A stretch of 64,000 nt of DNA from Choristoneura fumiferana (GCF_025370935.1 NC_133500.1:2334248-2398247), one strand, 5' to 3'. Shown: positions 31,089-41,818, counted from the stretch's first letter. Notes: generated by a model not told the origin, from the sequence alone. A program made the numbers and translations.

Positions 31089-31340
31089 ATGACCGGATGG
31101 CTAAGTGGTAAGAGAACCTGACTACGAAGCTTGAGGTCCCAGGTTTGAATCCCGGCCGGTGCAGATATTTGTATGAATAATATGAATGTTTGTTCTCGGG
31201 TCTTGGATGTTTAATATGTATTTAAGTATGTATTTATCTTTATAAGTATGTTTATCCGTTGCCTAGTGTCCATAGTACAAGCTTTGCTTAGTTTGGGACT
31301 AGGTCAATTGGTGTCAAGTGCATGAAAAAAAAAAAAAAAA
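31089..31340 (+). mobile_element. SINE family B, full length
   Basis: tRNA-like head GATGACCGGATGGCTAAGTGG with the B-box region AGGTTTGAATCCCGG (about 31141-31155), body TTTGTTCTCGGGTCTTGGAT, GCCTAGTGTCCATAGTACAA, then a 17-base A tail. The tRNA-like promoter and A tail mark it as an RNA polymerase III retroposon. Inverse copy at 23033-23264. Confidence 0.85.
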
Positions 31341-31455
31341 ATTGTGTGAGCAAGTCATGCAATGGGATTTGATAGTATTGAGTGTGTAAATTACAAAAGT
31401 TTAATGCACTGCACAGCTCAGTCACACAAAAAGAGTCGGATAAATAATATCAATG

Positions 31456-31461
31456 TTTATT
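31456..31461 (-). terminator. candidate polyadenylation signal (minus strand)
   Basis: AATAAA on the minus strand about 180 bp after the stop that would close the ZAD gene if the donor at 31665 were not used. It could terminate a short isoform. Motif evidence only. Confidence 0.2.
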
Positions 31462-31664
31462 TATATTTATTCACTAGCCATTTTATTTTATTGCTTGCAA
31501 CTCCATCTGCAATGAATTTGTTTAATGAACTACACTATTTTACCTTTAAACTCTACACCTGAATCAATCAAATAAGAGTAGGAGTGCAGTGAAGGTTGCC
31601 CTGGATCTAACTTGCAGCATTCCAATCATCATCGCTACAGTTAAGTACCACAGGCTGTACTAAC

Positions 31665-32342
31665 CTGACATACAAACAAATCGATATTGTGCTCTGTCTT
31701 CATATGTTCTTTCAGTTTAGCCACAAACCGGTATTTGACAGGGCACTTACTGCAAAACAGATATGACATTGGACCTCTTTTGCGACGCTGTTTCACTTTC
31801 TCAATGTCATCTGCCACAGTTCCACTGATCACATGATTCTTGTCTACATATCCAAACATTTTCATGTATTTAATTTCATCTTTTGGTGTCACTGCTATAT
31901 ATGTGCCATCATCATCCTGCTTTAAGAATGAGGGTCTCCCATCTTCATTCATAATAATGACAATTTGATCTGCATCAATTTCAGTTTTCACTTCTACTTT
32001 TGCTACTTCATTCGCAGGTGTTTTACTTACAGATAATGGTGGTTTATATTCTGTGCTATCATCAGACAAATCGTCTGCATTTTCTCTACTACTCTGGAGA
32101 GCTAGCCCTTCTAAATCATAGTCATAAGGTTCTGTACTAGGAATAAACATAGGTAAAGATATACAAATGGAATCCTCGGAATTCTGCAAATCTGTATCAA
32201 TGAAATCCATGTTTTGTTGCAATTCATTTGTGTAAAAATTCAATATTTCTTGGCTTCTTTTGGCGGAGAGGTAAAACTTGAATGCTGCTGAAGCGGTGAT
32301 AAAGCAGTCTGAACAGACTCTGTGCTGGTTTACCTCTGAAAA
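31665..32342 (-). CDS. ZAD zinc-finger protein, exon 2
   Basis: Acceptor AATTTTCAG (32344-32343), donor TGTCAG|GTTAGT (31665), both phase 0, 226 codons. It opens FSEVNQHRVCSDCFITASAA, supplying the second CxxC that completes the zinc-finger-associated domain begun in exon 1. Acidic, Ser/Thr-rich spacers follow, then a basic VKQRRKRGPMS and one C2H2 finger (FCSKCPVKYRFVAKLKEHMK with TEH), and the first CxxC half of another finger (FVCQ) at the boundary. ZAD proteins are insect-expanded nuclear DNA-binding proteins that dimerise through the ZAD. If the donor is ignored, the frame stops seven codons later. Confidence 0.82.
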
Positions 32343-32414
32343 CTGAAAATTTCAATGTTTGTACAAGAGGTTGATTTACTAGATAAATGTTATATTATCT
32401 AACTGGAAACTAAC

Positions 32415-32600
32415 CTGTACTTGAAACAACTCTTCGAAGACGTCAGCGATGCAATATTCCTTGTCTCCCTTGCATATTTTCGTCAAAATATGCTCACTAA
32501 GCTCATCCAACGGCAATAAACAAATAAGGCACAAGTTATCTGCCAAAGTACCGTTCACGATGTGTTGAATAACAACCTTATGATCCACGGAACTCGCCAT
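32415..32600 (-). CDS. ZAD zinc-finger protein, exon 1
   Basis: ATG at 32600, 62 codons, donor GTACAG|GTTAGT. It encodes MASSVDHKVVIQHIVNGTLA, then CLICLLPLDELSEHI and an acidic VFEELFQVQ helix. The CxxC here and the CSDC in exon 2 give the CxxC/CxxC spacing of a zinc-finger-associated domain at the extreme N-terminus, its usual place. The start is supported by being the first ATG after an AT-rich upstream region. The divergent zinc-finger gene starts 775 bp away on the other strand. Confidence 0.82.
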
Positions 32601-33375
32601 AGCCTCCTGCCAACGAAAATTTTTCGATAATACATTAAAAGCGATTTAATCACGAATATACCCAATAATCAAAATAACGAAAAAACTATTGTTTACAAAT
32701 TTCAGATTACTTGTTCCGTATATAGATGCGTTCTAAAGTAAAAATTATAATACTCGAACGAGACGAGACGAGACGGTTCGGAATGCGAATGCCACAGACT
32801 AGACTACTAAGAGATAGATGCGAATGCGAATCCGCGGCTAGTTCACTTGATTGAGTTGATTGAAGAAGAAAGAAGATGAGAAGAAATACGATACGGCCTC
32901 TGTGGAGAGAGATCCCTCCCTCCCACACAAGGGACTCCCGGAGGTGCTCTGTTCTGTTTGTCCATCTCTTATTAAAATCAACAAAATACCAAAGGACGTT
33001 TTTATCCTCTCTTGAAGGAGAAAGATGTGCGCTTTTACCATTTTATTAATAATCCTGTAAAATAGGTTCGCCAGATATGTAGTGTTTTGTTTGCAGAATA
33101 ACCAGGTATGCATTCCTTCCGCTGAAAACAGGCCTTGGCATGGCAACACTGAAGCAATCTGTCAAAATTAATTGTAGTAGGTAGGTCCGCGGAAGGAAGG
33201 AGTGGTGTTGATATCGTAAATGGATTGCTTTTATTTTCTAAAATACGACCAAATATCCTACGGAAAGTGAAAAAATCGCAACTACGAGAGGCTCCATACT
33301 GGGCACCACAGGACTGACATGACCTATTGCGTATAAATACTAAATAACTATGCTCCAATTATAAATCATTGCGCT
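32601..33375. promoter_or_regulatory. shared 5' region between two divergent zinc-finger genes
   Basis: About 775 bp separate the two start codons, without a recognised gene or transposon. A tandem GAGAC stretch (CGAACGAGACGAGACGAGAC near 32756-32775) sits in it. A bidirectional promoter is the simplest reading, but no core element could be verified. Confidence 0.4.
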
Positions 33376-33382
33376 ATGGAAG
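33376..33382 (+). CDS. C2H2 zinc-finger protein, exon 1 (start codon exon)
   Basis: ATG GAA G followed by GTAATT. The coding part is only seven bases (M-E and the first base of a codon). It ends in phase 1, and the exon at 33993 begins with two bases after an acceptor (TTTCCAG), so the join reads M-E-D-A-T-P-L in frame. This start is an inference from phase and position. No other upstream ATG in frame was found before a stop. Confidence 0.5.
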
Positions 33383-33992
33383 GTAATTGTAGATTATCGA
33401 ATAATAATACAGCAAATAATCTGCTCTAAATTACAATCGCAATTGGAATAAGTAAACACATTTAGTTCACTATTAGCACGAGTAAATTCTTGCATTAGAA
33501 TGCAACTATCACTATTCTTTTCGGTTGTATTTTCTGTTTGTAAATATGAATATACCGCTTGGTTTTAAAATAATATACGTGCATAATACGTTCTGTAGCA
33601 AGGTTAATTTGCATATTAATCACCTACCATTAGTTACGTTCGTTCATACATACATTAACATATCTATCAGCTGTAGGACAGGACAAAGTAGCATATTGCT
33701 AGCATCCATTGATGTGAGAAGTATTTGTAGTGACTAGTTCGGAATCTTGGATGTTCACATGGGTTCTTTCTAATTGGATTCTTTCTTAATTTTCCCTGAT
33801 CATTTGTTTTAAGAATCAACAGGCAAAATAAAATGGTAAAAGTCCAAAAATGTATACCATAATAAATATTAGAATATAGAATGGCATTGAAGAACTAACT
33901 TCTTATTAAATGAATTAGCATGCAGTGGCTCTTGTAATGATCTTAACAATATTGTGCAACATCAATTTTATTGTATTCAATTGGATTTCCAG

Positions 33993-34504
33993 ATGCAACA
34001 CCATTGGGCGATACCAGCCCTCAGACGGACTCTAATTATGAGTTAACGGAGAGTATTAACATTAAAGAGGAAATAGACAATAATATAGTCATAGAGGATC
34101 ACAATGTGGACATGCAAGTTAAAACAGAAGAGGCTGATGACAATCCTTACCAAAATATACAAGTCGAGGTTAAACATGAAAACCACGAGCCAGAGAACTC
34201 AATAAACTTCCGTAAATATATAGAAACTAGAATATTAGAAGAGTTCAAAGTACAAAGCGAGGTGGATTCTATATTACCTATAACACCATCTGAAGAAGCA
34301 GATACAAATGTCAAACAGGAGTGTTTGACGGATGATGCTCTGATCTCGTTTGATTTCCCAACATTCAATGATGTGGGGAGCATTGATTCGGGAAGTATGG
34401 AGGCGGGCAGTATAGACAGCAATGATGCTACCGCCTTGGGCAATGTGGAAGCCTGCCTCCAAGAGGATGGTGTCAGTATTAAATATGAAAATGATGTTTA
34501 TGAT
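33993..34504 (+). CDS. C2H2 zinc-finger protein, exon 2 (acidic N-terminal region)
   Basis: Acceptor GGATTTCCAG ends at 33992; donor TATGAT|GTGAGT follows 34504 in phase 0. It encodes about 170 residues rich in Asp, Glu, Ser and Asn, with several sumoylation-like (I/V)K(E/T)E motifs (NIKEEID, QVKTEEAD, NVKQECL, SIKYEND). No finger lies here. Such acidic linkers with sumoylation motifs are common in front of finger arrays of insect C2H2 regulators. Confidence 0.8.
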
Positions 34505-34785
34505 GTGAGTACTTATTCTGCTTCAATATTTTTATTTGTTAAGCTTAAGCTAAAGAAAATAGAGGATTATTTGTAATTCACAGGCATCCTTCTTTTTTAT
34601 AACTCAACCTTATATAAAAACAACTTCACACATGTTGCCACTCTCCCCCGCACAAAAAATAAGTTTCTGGATGCCAAATTGTCGATATTTAGATAAAATG
34701 TTGATAAAAACTAAAAGAATTAACCTAAGAAATCTTAACTAACTATAACTATCAGCAATATACATTCAATTTTTTTTTGTTATCC

Positions 34786-34815
34786 TATTTTTGTGTCCCA
34801 CTGCTGGGCAAAGGC
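34786..34815 (-). repeat. SINE family A tail scrap
   Basis: GTGTCCCACTGCTGGGCAAAGGCCTC followed by an A-rich run. It matches only the 3' end of family A. Confidence 0.5.
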
Positions 34816-35143
34816 CTCAAAAAAAAAAATATTAAAAAAAAAACTAACCTAAAAATCTCCTCCCCGCATCGTGCCCAGTTCAAGATTCCCCATTATCCCG
34901 GCAGCATGGCCCCTCTGTATGGCAATGGATACCTGTTGAACCAGCCACTTGTAAATTGGCAAGGCCGACTTGGCATCAAATTAATGCCTTGATTTAACAA
35001 ACCCATACCATGCAAATACATATGTTACACATCTCTAACAGCCCTATTCTGGTCACATTCCAGAAGAAAATGAATAAATACAATCTAACAGCATCTGAGT
35101 TCCTAGATAATGAAAGAATCTGCATTGAGTATACAAATTTTAT

Positions 35144-35365
35144 CATCCATACTAATATTTATAAATGCGAAAGTGTGTGTGTTTGTATGTTTATCCATCT
35201 ATCACGTCAAAAAGGAGCGACGGATCGACATGATTTTTGGCATAGAGATAGTTTATGGGCCAGAGAGTGACATAGGATACTTTTTATCCCAGAAAATGCA
35301 CAGTTCCCGAGGGAACAGCGCGCGATAACCGAATTCCACACAGGCGAAGCTGTAGGCAAAAGCTA
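35144..35365 (+). repeat. interspersed repeat, inverse of 18110-18331
   Basis: Starts ATCCATACTAATATTTATAAATGCGAAAG and contains GACGGATCGACATGATTTTTGGC, GACATAGGATACTTTTTATCC and GCACAGTTCCCGAGGGAAC. Confidence 0.65.
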
Positions 35366-35585
35366 TAACTTAATAATTTTGCTATAATAGTGTTTTCATC
35401 ACATGTTTATGGTTGACAACTTTTTGAAATGAAATGATTTATTCATGCATGCATTTATATCATAACTTAATATTTTTGTGTAAGTATAGTATTTAAATCA
35501 CACTCGCTCGTAAACACTGCCGTCGTAACATGCAGGAGAACTAGGTTGCAACCCAACCCAAGACCTCTTTTTGCATATAACGCCT

Positions 35586-35716
35586 AAGGGTCTCCCGACG
35601 ACGAACGAACGACGTTAACCGACGGGAAGACGTTTTTTTCGCTCTTATTGCGTGGACATAAAGCGTTTTTCGGTCGGCTTAAGCCGATTCCGCGTCGATA
35701 GATCTGTACCCTAAGG
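35586..35716. mobile_element. MITE related to 15242-15441, truncated
   Basis: Shares AAGGGTCTCCC, CGACGGGAAGACGT, TTTTTCGCTCTTATTGCGTGGA and TCGGTCGGCT with the numb-intron MITE, but one arm is shortened. Confidence 0.6.
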
Positions 35717-36360
35717 GCGTAATGTATGTATGTAAAGTATTCATGTAAATGACACATGTGATAAGATATAGGTATTATACAATCTACTCTCAAATAACCT
35801 AACCAAAAAAAAGTTTGTCAATTCAAAGTTCAATATCTCAAAAACGGATAAACCGATTTTGATGAAACATGTCTAAGAACCATCTCTAGAAAACCTGCTT
35901 TCAAGTAAAAAAAACGCATTCAAATCGGTCCACCCGTTTAAGAGCTATGGTGCCGCAGACAGACAGACAGTGCCGGTTTTAGCACTTCCAGCGCCCTGGG
36001 CGAGATTTCCACAGCGCCCCCAACTTTTGGGAATTTTCTACAAGCGCTAGCATAGACGACACACATACCAGTCAAACTTATAACTATAACACCCTTTTTG
36101 CGTCGGGGGGTTCTTTCATAGCTGGTTAAGTTACTAGTCTCCTAAGAATCCAATAATTTGTTTTGCACTAATACCAAACACTAGCCTTTGGTACTATAAA
36201 TCAGTCCACTTGTGACAAACTCATGCATCACTTTTCAATAACTGCTGAATGAGCAATAAGAAGGAATAATTGACTTTGATTTATATTACCCTACATGTTA
36301 ACAGTGTTTGACATTAGTATAAAAATTAAATCTCAATAACTACCAAATCACTGATTCCAG

Positions 36361-38298
36361 GATCCCCATTTCAACGTCAAAGAAGAAAGCGACCTCACAG
36401 TGACCGAAACACATCTAATATCTAACAAAGTCATAAACACAACATCAACAGTCACAAACCCGCAGGACGGGCTGATAGAATCACAAACCACCAAGACATT
36501 AGTCATGGAAATACTGCCCATGTCTCACCAAGGGTCTGTACCGTTATCCAAAATCTGCAACCCCGAAGAAATTCTACCTAACTCAAATGAATATGAAGAC
36601 TTTCAACTAAATTCAATCACAGGAAATGAACTAACGTTAGAACAAGAAGCCTTTGGACTTTTGAAGGCGAAAAAGGGAAAATTGGACATGAAAAAATCAA
36701 TCCCATGTCCAAAATGTAGCAACGTTTATAGAGATCGCAATGCGCTTGTTAGGCACTTGGGTGTTCATGCAACCATAGAGAATAGAGCCAAGGGAGTCAT
36801 AAAAGGGCTTAAGACTAGACTTCTTAACAAACTTAAAGCCGAGAAAGCCTACAAAATGGCGTGTAAGAAAGAACAGGCACTGATGCAAAAACAGGCTCGC
36901 AAGAACGAAAAAGCATGCAAGAAAGAAAAGACGTGCAAGAAAGAGAGGGCATGCAAAAAAGAAAAGGCATGCAAGACTGAAAACTCATGCAAGACTGAAA
37001 AGGTTGACAAACCCAAGAAAATAAAAAAGAAGCTGGTTGAAACTCTAAAGAAAGAAGGCTACGAATGCACTTGCGGTAAAGTCTTCAGAAGACGCAGTCG
37101 TATGGAAACTTGTTTAAGATCGCACAACTTGTTTGCTGAAGTTAAGTCCTACCCTTGTCCTACTTGCACAAAGTCATTCAAAGATAAAACAGAACTCGGG
37201 CTGCATAGAAAACGACTGCACAGCAGAAAGAAGTTCCCTTGCAAATTTTGTCCAACAGATTATAATACCCGCAAAGAGTTATTCAAACATTTACAGGCTC
37301 ATCAAAAAGTTCAACTGATGGAATACAAAGTTATATCAGAGATTGTTAACAGCAAGGCGAAGTTGCGGTGCTTCATGTGCTCGAAAACTTGCATGGAGCT
37401 CTCGGAGTTGAAATCACATGTCATGGAAGATCACAAGGAACCATATGTTTGCCCACACTGCCAGCTCACGTTTCCGAAAATCATAGATTTTGCTAATCAT
37501 ACGAAAACTTCCCATCCTGAAGTCGAAGGACAATCAGTCTTGGACGTCTTAGAAGCTTTCTCTAAGCTAGCACAAGCATGGAAATGCGAAGAGTGTGAAC
37601 TTCAGTTCCATGAAGCAGATAAACTGGCGATGCATCAGATTGAAAAACATAGTAGAGAAGTCAAATCAGAGCAACACCAACAATTCCAATGTGCAGATTG
37701 CCGAAGAGTGTTCATAAGTCAAAAAGGTTTAACGTCACACCGGAGAGTACACCACAGTACAGAGGAAGCCATAGCCAGCGAAGTTATAGAGCAAGGCATC
37801 ATGTGTTTGGAATGCAGGAAGATGTGTAAAGACATGACTGCTTTAACCTCCCATATGAGATTGCATTCGCCTGACAGAAAGTACCCTTGCAAATTCTGCG
37901 ATTTCCGCTTCGCTACTCCAGAGAAAAGGAAAACTCATGCTGAAATACACACCGGTGACATGAAGTATGTGTGTTTCATTTGTGAGTATCAATGCACGTC
38001 TGAGAACAGATTAAAACAGCACAAGTTGTCGGCAAAACATTCCAGTATGAAGGAGTACTTACTGACTGGCAAGAGGAATGAAGAGTTTACGTCACAACAG
38101 GAGCAAATCAAAGCGTCTCACAGTAAAAGTGTTAAAAAAAAGAAGAAAGAAAAAGACAGGGAAGAAGAAGTGCAAGTGTCGTGCGAGGTTTGTGGAGAAA
38201 GATTCTCAAATGAAGAAGCCATGCTGGAACACAAGCAGACTCATCCGTTCATAGAGTTCCCCAACGAGGATACACCAAGCAGAATATTTTTTAAGTAG
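36361..38298 (+). CDS. C2H2 zinc-finger protein, exon 3 (finger array, stop)
   Basis: Acceptor TGATTCCAG ends at 36360, phase 0, open to TAG (38296-38298), 645 codons. After a linker come about twelve fingers: CPKCSNVYRDRNALVRHLGV, a degenerate CTCGKVFRRRSRMETCLRSH lacking a normal first histidine, CPTCTKSFKDKTELGLHRKR, CKFCPTDYNTRKELFKHLQAH, and others down to CEVCGERFSNEEAMLEHKQT. Between fingers 1 and 2 lies a Lys/Cys-rich tandem repeat, and a Lys-rich KSVKKKKKEKDREEE precedes the last finger. Most linkers are long, so fingers are in clusters rather than one TGEKP-linked array. It is likely a nuclear DNA-binding regulator with unknown target. Total product about 818 residues, no ZAD seen. 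Confidence 0.93.
   Translation, partial: DPHFNVKEESDLTVTETHLISNKVINTTSTVTNPQDGLIESQTTKTLVMEILPMSHQGSVPLSKICNPEEILPNSNEYEDFQLNSITGNELTLEQEAFGLLKAKKGKLDMKKSIPCPKCSNVYRDRNALVRHLGVHATIENRAKGVIKGLKTRLLNKLKAEKAYKMACKKEQALMQKQARKNEKACKKEKTCKKERACKKEKACKTENSCKTEKVDKPKKIKKKLVETLKKEGYECTCGKVFRRRSRMETCLRSHNLFAEVKSYPCPTCTKSFKDKTELGLHRKRLHSRKKFPCKFCPTDYNTRKELFKHLQAHQKVQLMEYKVISEIVNSKAKLRCFMCSKTCMELSELKSHVMEDHKEPYVCPHCQLTFPKIIDFANHTKTSHPEVEGQSVLDVLEAFSKLAQAWKCEECELQFHEADKLAMHQIEKHSREVKSEQHQQFQCADCRRVFISQKGLTSHRRVHHSTEEAIASEVIEQGIMCLECRKMCKDMTALTSHMRLHSPDRKYPCKFCDFRFATPEKRKTHAEIHTGDMKYVCFICEYQCTSENRLKQHKLSAKHSSMKEYLLTGKRNEEFTSQQEQIKASHSKSVKKKKKEKDREEEVQVSCEVCGERFSNEEAMLEHKQTHPFIEFPNEDTPSRIFFK
36909..37002 (+). 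repeat. 18 bp coding tandem repeat (KACKKE units)
   Basis: Roughly five units of AAAGCATGCAAGAAAGAA encode K-A/T-C-K-K/T-E/R repeats inside the zinc-finger protein. The units differ by a few bases, e.g. KTCKKE, RACKKE, KACKTE, NSCKTE, so it is a slightly aged minisatellite under coding constraint. Confidence 0.85.
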
Positions 38299-38599
38299 CC
38301 ACTCTTGCCTAATTATTTGTTAGCGGACACAGGCTTAATAATCTTTTGCATGGAGTCTTCCTGGTCATGGATTGGAGTTTTAATCTAAAGTAAATAAAAT
38401 CACAAATCACATCACACAATTCAAAATGAAACAAACTATGCTGCCGAGCAAAACGAAAGTAGGACCAATTTGGTAGACGACATTGGACTTCATCAAAATT
38501 GTACAAAGTGGCATTATAACGCGTTGTAAGAAAACACACACAATATTATTTATTTTCTCAAAGAGAACTGCACAATTGCTCAACTTTTTTCAGCTAAAG

Positions 38600-38605
38600 A
38601 ATAAA
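38600..38605 (+). terminator. candidate polyadenylation signal for the C2H2 gene
   Basis: AATAAA about 300 bp after the stop codon, in an AT-rich context. A second candidate (AAAATAAATG) lies near 38887. Confidence 0.4.
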
Positions 38606-39257
38606 TTATTAATTGTAACAATGACAAAAGAAGGCAATTTTATTGCAAGACAGATATCAAATGTGGGCTATTATTATTTATTTTGCTCCTAAGTGTATTA
38701 TGGAACTTCAAGCATTGATTATAAATCTGTGTTCAAAATATTGACTGCATATCATAATTTCGAATACAGACTCGGAATATCAGATGAAACGAAATATGAT
38801 ATAGTGAACATTCTATCCAGTATCAGTGGAGCCAACGAATGTTCGTTGATTTTGCGAGTCCATATTCGGGAGTATGATATACACCCCAAAATAAATGTCG
38901 TATTTTAGGGCTGCCTTGATATATTTAATTATATTTTAAAACACGGTCGGTAGATTGTAAGTATTTTGTTCTATTAGTTCAGTTTAGGTGTGAAACTAGT
39001 CTTAGTTTTACTTGTCAATGGGCAGTGTCCTTCACGTAACACGTAGTGTTCCGTACCCTAACCTAATACAATATCAGGGCCTACGCCAGCTGGCGCGGGT
39101 GTACTGCTTGGTGCAGCCTGCGGGCGGGGACAGGTACAATCCTATGCACGCGATGTGCGCAGTTAGCTTTGCTTATACTATTGTTCAACAGATCCACCCG
39201 CTCGGTGAAAACCGCGTCTGCTGGCGTAGGCTCTTAAGGTCGCTATGTCCATCCGTA

Positions 39258-39470
39258 TACAGAATGGCACGTTTGGTATGGGCATGTCTGTAATTATGAC
39301 ATACAAAGATCTGTTCTTATTTAGGAACTATGTCATCGATTTTAGACGTAAGAACAACTGCATACATGGATTTAAAAAAAAACTTGTGCTCGTTTCGAGA
39401 ATGGAACCCGGATCGGTCAAGAATTTTACCAAATATTTTTTTAATTGTTCATAAAATAGTCAAATGCCGG
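39258..39470 (+). repeat. half copy of the mariner-like hairpin element
   Basis: Shares ACATACAAAGATCTGTTCTTA, GAACTATGTCATCGATTTTAG and the AAAAAAACTTGTGCTC part with the left arm of the element at 56274-56744. Confidence 0.55.
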
Positions 39471-40392
39471 AATACACGGGATAAAGTGCCAGGATATTTT
39501 TAGTTTTTGACGTGAAGCAAATCCTCGAGCATAAGTTAATGATTTGATACAAAGTGTCTAAAAGTATTTTTCATACCTCTCCTTCAGAAAAGTAACTTTT
39601 CCTCCCTGTCGAGAGGGAGCAAAGTGTAACTTTTCTGTTCAAGGCTTTTCTAAGTGTTTTATTGCAAATGACACTTTTTGAAGTTGATAATTGTAAAGCC
39701 ACGCTATTTTTTATGCTGGTTGTTCTTTAATGATATTTAGATATATATTTTTCAAGTTTCTTAATGCTCGGTGTGAAAAGTTGTATGAGCCACTCAGGAG
39801 CAAAATTATTTCAAACACTTGAATTCATCGTCAGTACTTTGAATCCTCGCTACGCTCAGGATTCATTGTATGCTACGGTCCCTCGCCGTAAATACACCGT
39901 TTTGATCCCTCGTGACACAAATAACTATTTCGCGCTACACCATTTGGATGAATAATAATATATGTAGAATTATAGCACTTGTAACTTTGTGGTATCGGGG
40001 GCTGATATTCCGGCTGGGCGCCTTTTTTATTTGTTTTTATTGTATACATGAGTGTCGCGTGAAGGACGGCTATGCCCGTTGAATGCTTTCTATGATGTTT
40101 AAAAACGTGCCTCAGAAAATACAAAATTGCAGATGTACTTATTATGGCAACTTGCGAAGTCAGCGACTGAAAAAATAATGTGCCACTCGCCATTAATGGC
40201 GTTTGGAGGCGATCGAGTTTTTCGGAGGGGTTAGCCGGGTGTACTCTGGTGGAATTGGGCAGATTTCTGGGTAAAACAAAATATACTGAGTGGCAAAAAA
40301 TGTGGCCCTCAAATGTATGCAGTAATAGGTAATTTTTTATGTAAAGTGGGCCTTACTTTGTGCCGCTCAGTACAAGTATATTATTTTATTGA

Positions 40393-40536
40393 GGGGCTGT
40401 TTCACCACCCATTGATTTATTTTATTTGACGGATAAATGTGATGCCGTCTCCGTCTATTCGAACAAAACGAACAGAGGCAGCATCACATTTATCCGTCAA
40501 ATAAATTTTATCAATGAATGGTGAAACCGGGGGTTT
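40393..40536. mobile_element. hairpin MITE, degenerate copy of 25118-25267
   Basis: Starts GGGGCTGTTTCACCACCCATTGAT with the internal GTGATGCCGTCTCCGTCTATTC and its inverse; the right end reads ATGGTGAAACCGGGGG, mutated relative to the left. Confidence 0.7.
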
Positions 40537-40639
40537 GTCTGTGAGATAGATTATCAGATAAGATTGGACACGTATTTTTTCTTTTGTCAGTCAATCAAAA
40601 AATCAAGATGAAGTGCGCTAGAGTTTAGGACTGGGCCGT

Positions 40640-40900
40640 GCTCGTGCTTAACCCTTCGGACGCCAACGACTTATATATCCTCCGGAGTCCTGACATTTTT
40701 TAACAAACTTAGCGTTTAAGACCTAGACGTTGGTGACCTGCTTTGTTATTACATCAAAATTCTTCGAATTCTTTATTCAATGAAAAATTTGTACTTTATA
40801 AAGTACATTCGGCCGTTATTCTTAGTGTTAATTGGTCCTTTATAAAGTACGCGAGGACTTAGGAGGATATACGAAATATACGTCCATTTCTTCAGTGCAA
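40640..40900. repeat. repeat with TTTATAAAGTAC motifs
   Basis: TTTGTACTTTATAAAGTACATTCGGCCGTT and CTTTATAAAGTACGCGAGGA recur near 44245-44420 (CTTTATAAAGTACGGTCGCC, ACATTCGGCCGTTAGCCG, GAAGTACGCGAGGATG). It is a dispersed repeat with unclear boundaries. Confidence 0.4.
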
Positions 40901-41282
40901 AAGCAACCTTCGTCCAATTGTGTTAAGGTTTAATTTTAAGCATTGCAATATAGAAGCCTCGCGTATGGGATGTCTTTTGTATTTGACGTGGCGGCGAAAA
41001 GTTTAATAGAATAGTGTCGCACTGCGTGACGCCACGCGCAACTATCTGGCTATATCTTCATATTTTTTTGTTTGATTGACACGTTCAATATTTTCCGATC
41101 ATGTAACAAATGTACAAATATTTTTACGCCATTTCATTAGTCTATTGGCGAAACTGTGATCAGTGGCCTTAGATTCCGGTTGGGATCCCAGCTAACGCAT
41201 CCGAAAAACGTCCTCGGTTTAAAAAAAAAATTTTTTTTGACATGTTAGTTTCTGCAGCTGGACTGTTGAAACTGCAAATTAA

Positions 41283-41410
41283 CTTTTCACTGCCACCTGA
41301 CTTCCACTGGTGCCACCGACGCACGTGTGCGTTCAAAATATTTGAATAATTATGATTAGCACTGGGCGAAGTTCCGAAAACGCATATGTGCGTCGGTGGC
41401 AGTGAATGCG
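41283..41410. mobile_element. piggyBac-type MITE (TTAA flanks)
   Basis: Inverse termini CTTTTCACTGCCACC... and GGTGGCAGTGAATGCG, with the arms ACCGACGCACGTGTGCGTT and AACGCATATGTGCGTCGGT. TTAA flanks both ends (41279-41282, 41411-41414), the obligate piggyBac target. Confidence 0.72.
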
Positions 41411-41703
41411 TTAAATAATGATGATTAATGAAGGTAGATGCAAGTTCCTCGTCTCATAGTATTATATTATTGGACCGCAATGAGACTAGGATTAGAACTG
41501 ATTGTGATTCTGTATGCCTAAGTCAAAATGTATATGAAATGATAGATCAATCCTATATGCATCACAGTGTGATAATATTACACCGGTATTTTTAATTTTC
41601 AGAACCGACTTAATAAATAATAGGCCTAACTTCTATTTCATTACTGGTTTGCTTTATAGTGAGAGCTATGAGGTCGGATTCTATACAATATGTGTATATC
41701 AGG

Positions 41704-41818
41704 ACCAGAGGCTTTGTTGAACGCATCGTTTTTTCTATCTTTGTCACACAATATAGGATGCAAGGAGATGGCGAATGCGATCGCTAGCGCCTGCGTGTTA
41801 AGACAATATAGCCTCGGA
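41704..41818. mobile_element. MITE, TTGTCTAA family, copy 4
   Basis: ACCAGAGGCTTTGTTGAACGC at the left and GTGTTAAGACAATATAGCCTCGG at the right. Interior GGCGAATGCGATCGCTAGCG. Confidence 0.65.

Larger units (their letters stand above)
34505..36360 (+). other. intron of the C2H2 gene, filled with repeats
   Basis: Holds a SINE A scrap (34786-34815), a dispersed repeat (35144-35365), a truncated MITE (35586-35716), a repeat of the 'AAAAACGGATAAACCGATTT' type (35800-35968) ending in a GACAGACAGACAG tract, and another GC-rich repeat (35969-36110). The flanking splice sites are GTGAGT and TGATTCCAG. Confidence 0.6.

Noticed and set aside
32838..33358. Minus-strand frames of about 100 codons at 32.8-33.36 kb
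   Set aside because: No recognisable motif, located in the divergent 5' region; no phase-compatible splice partners.
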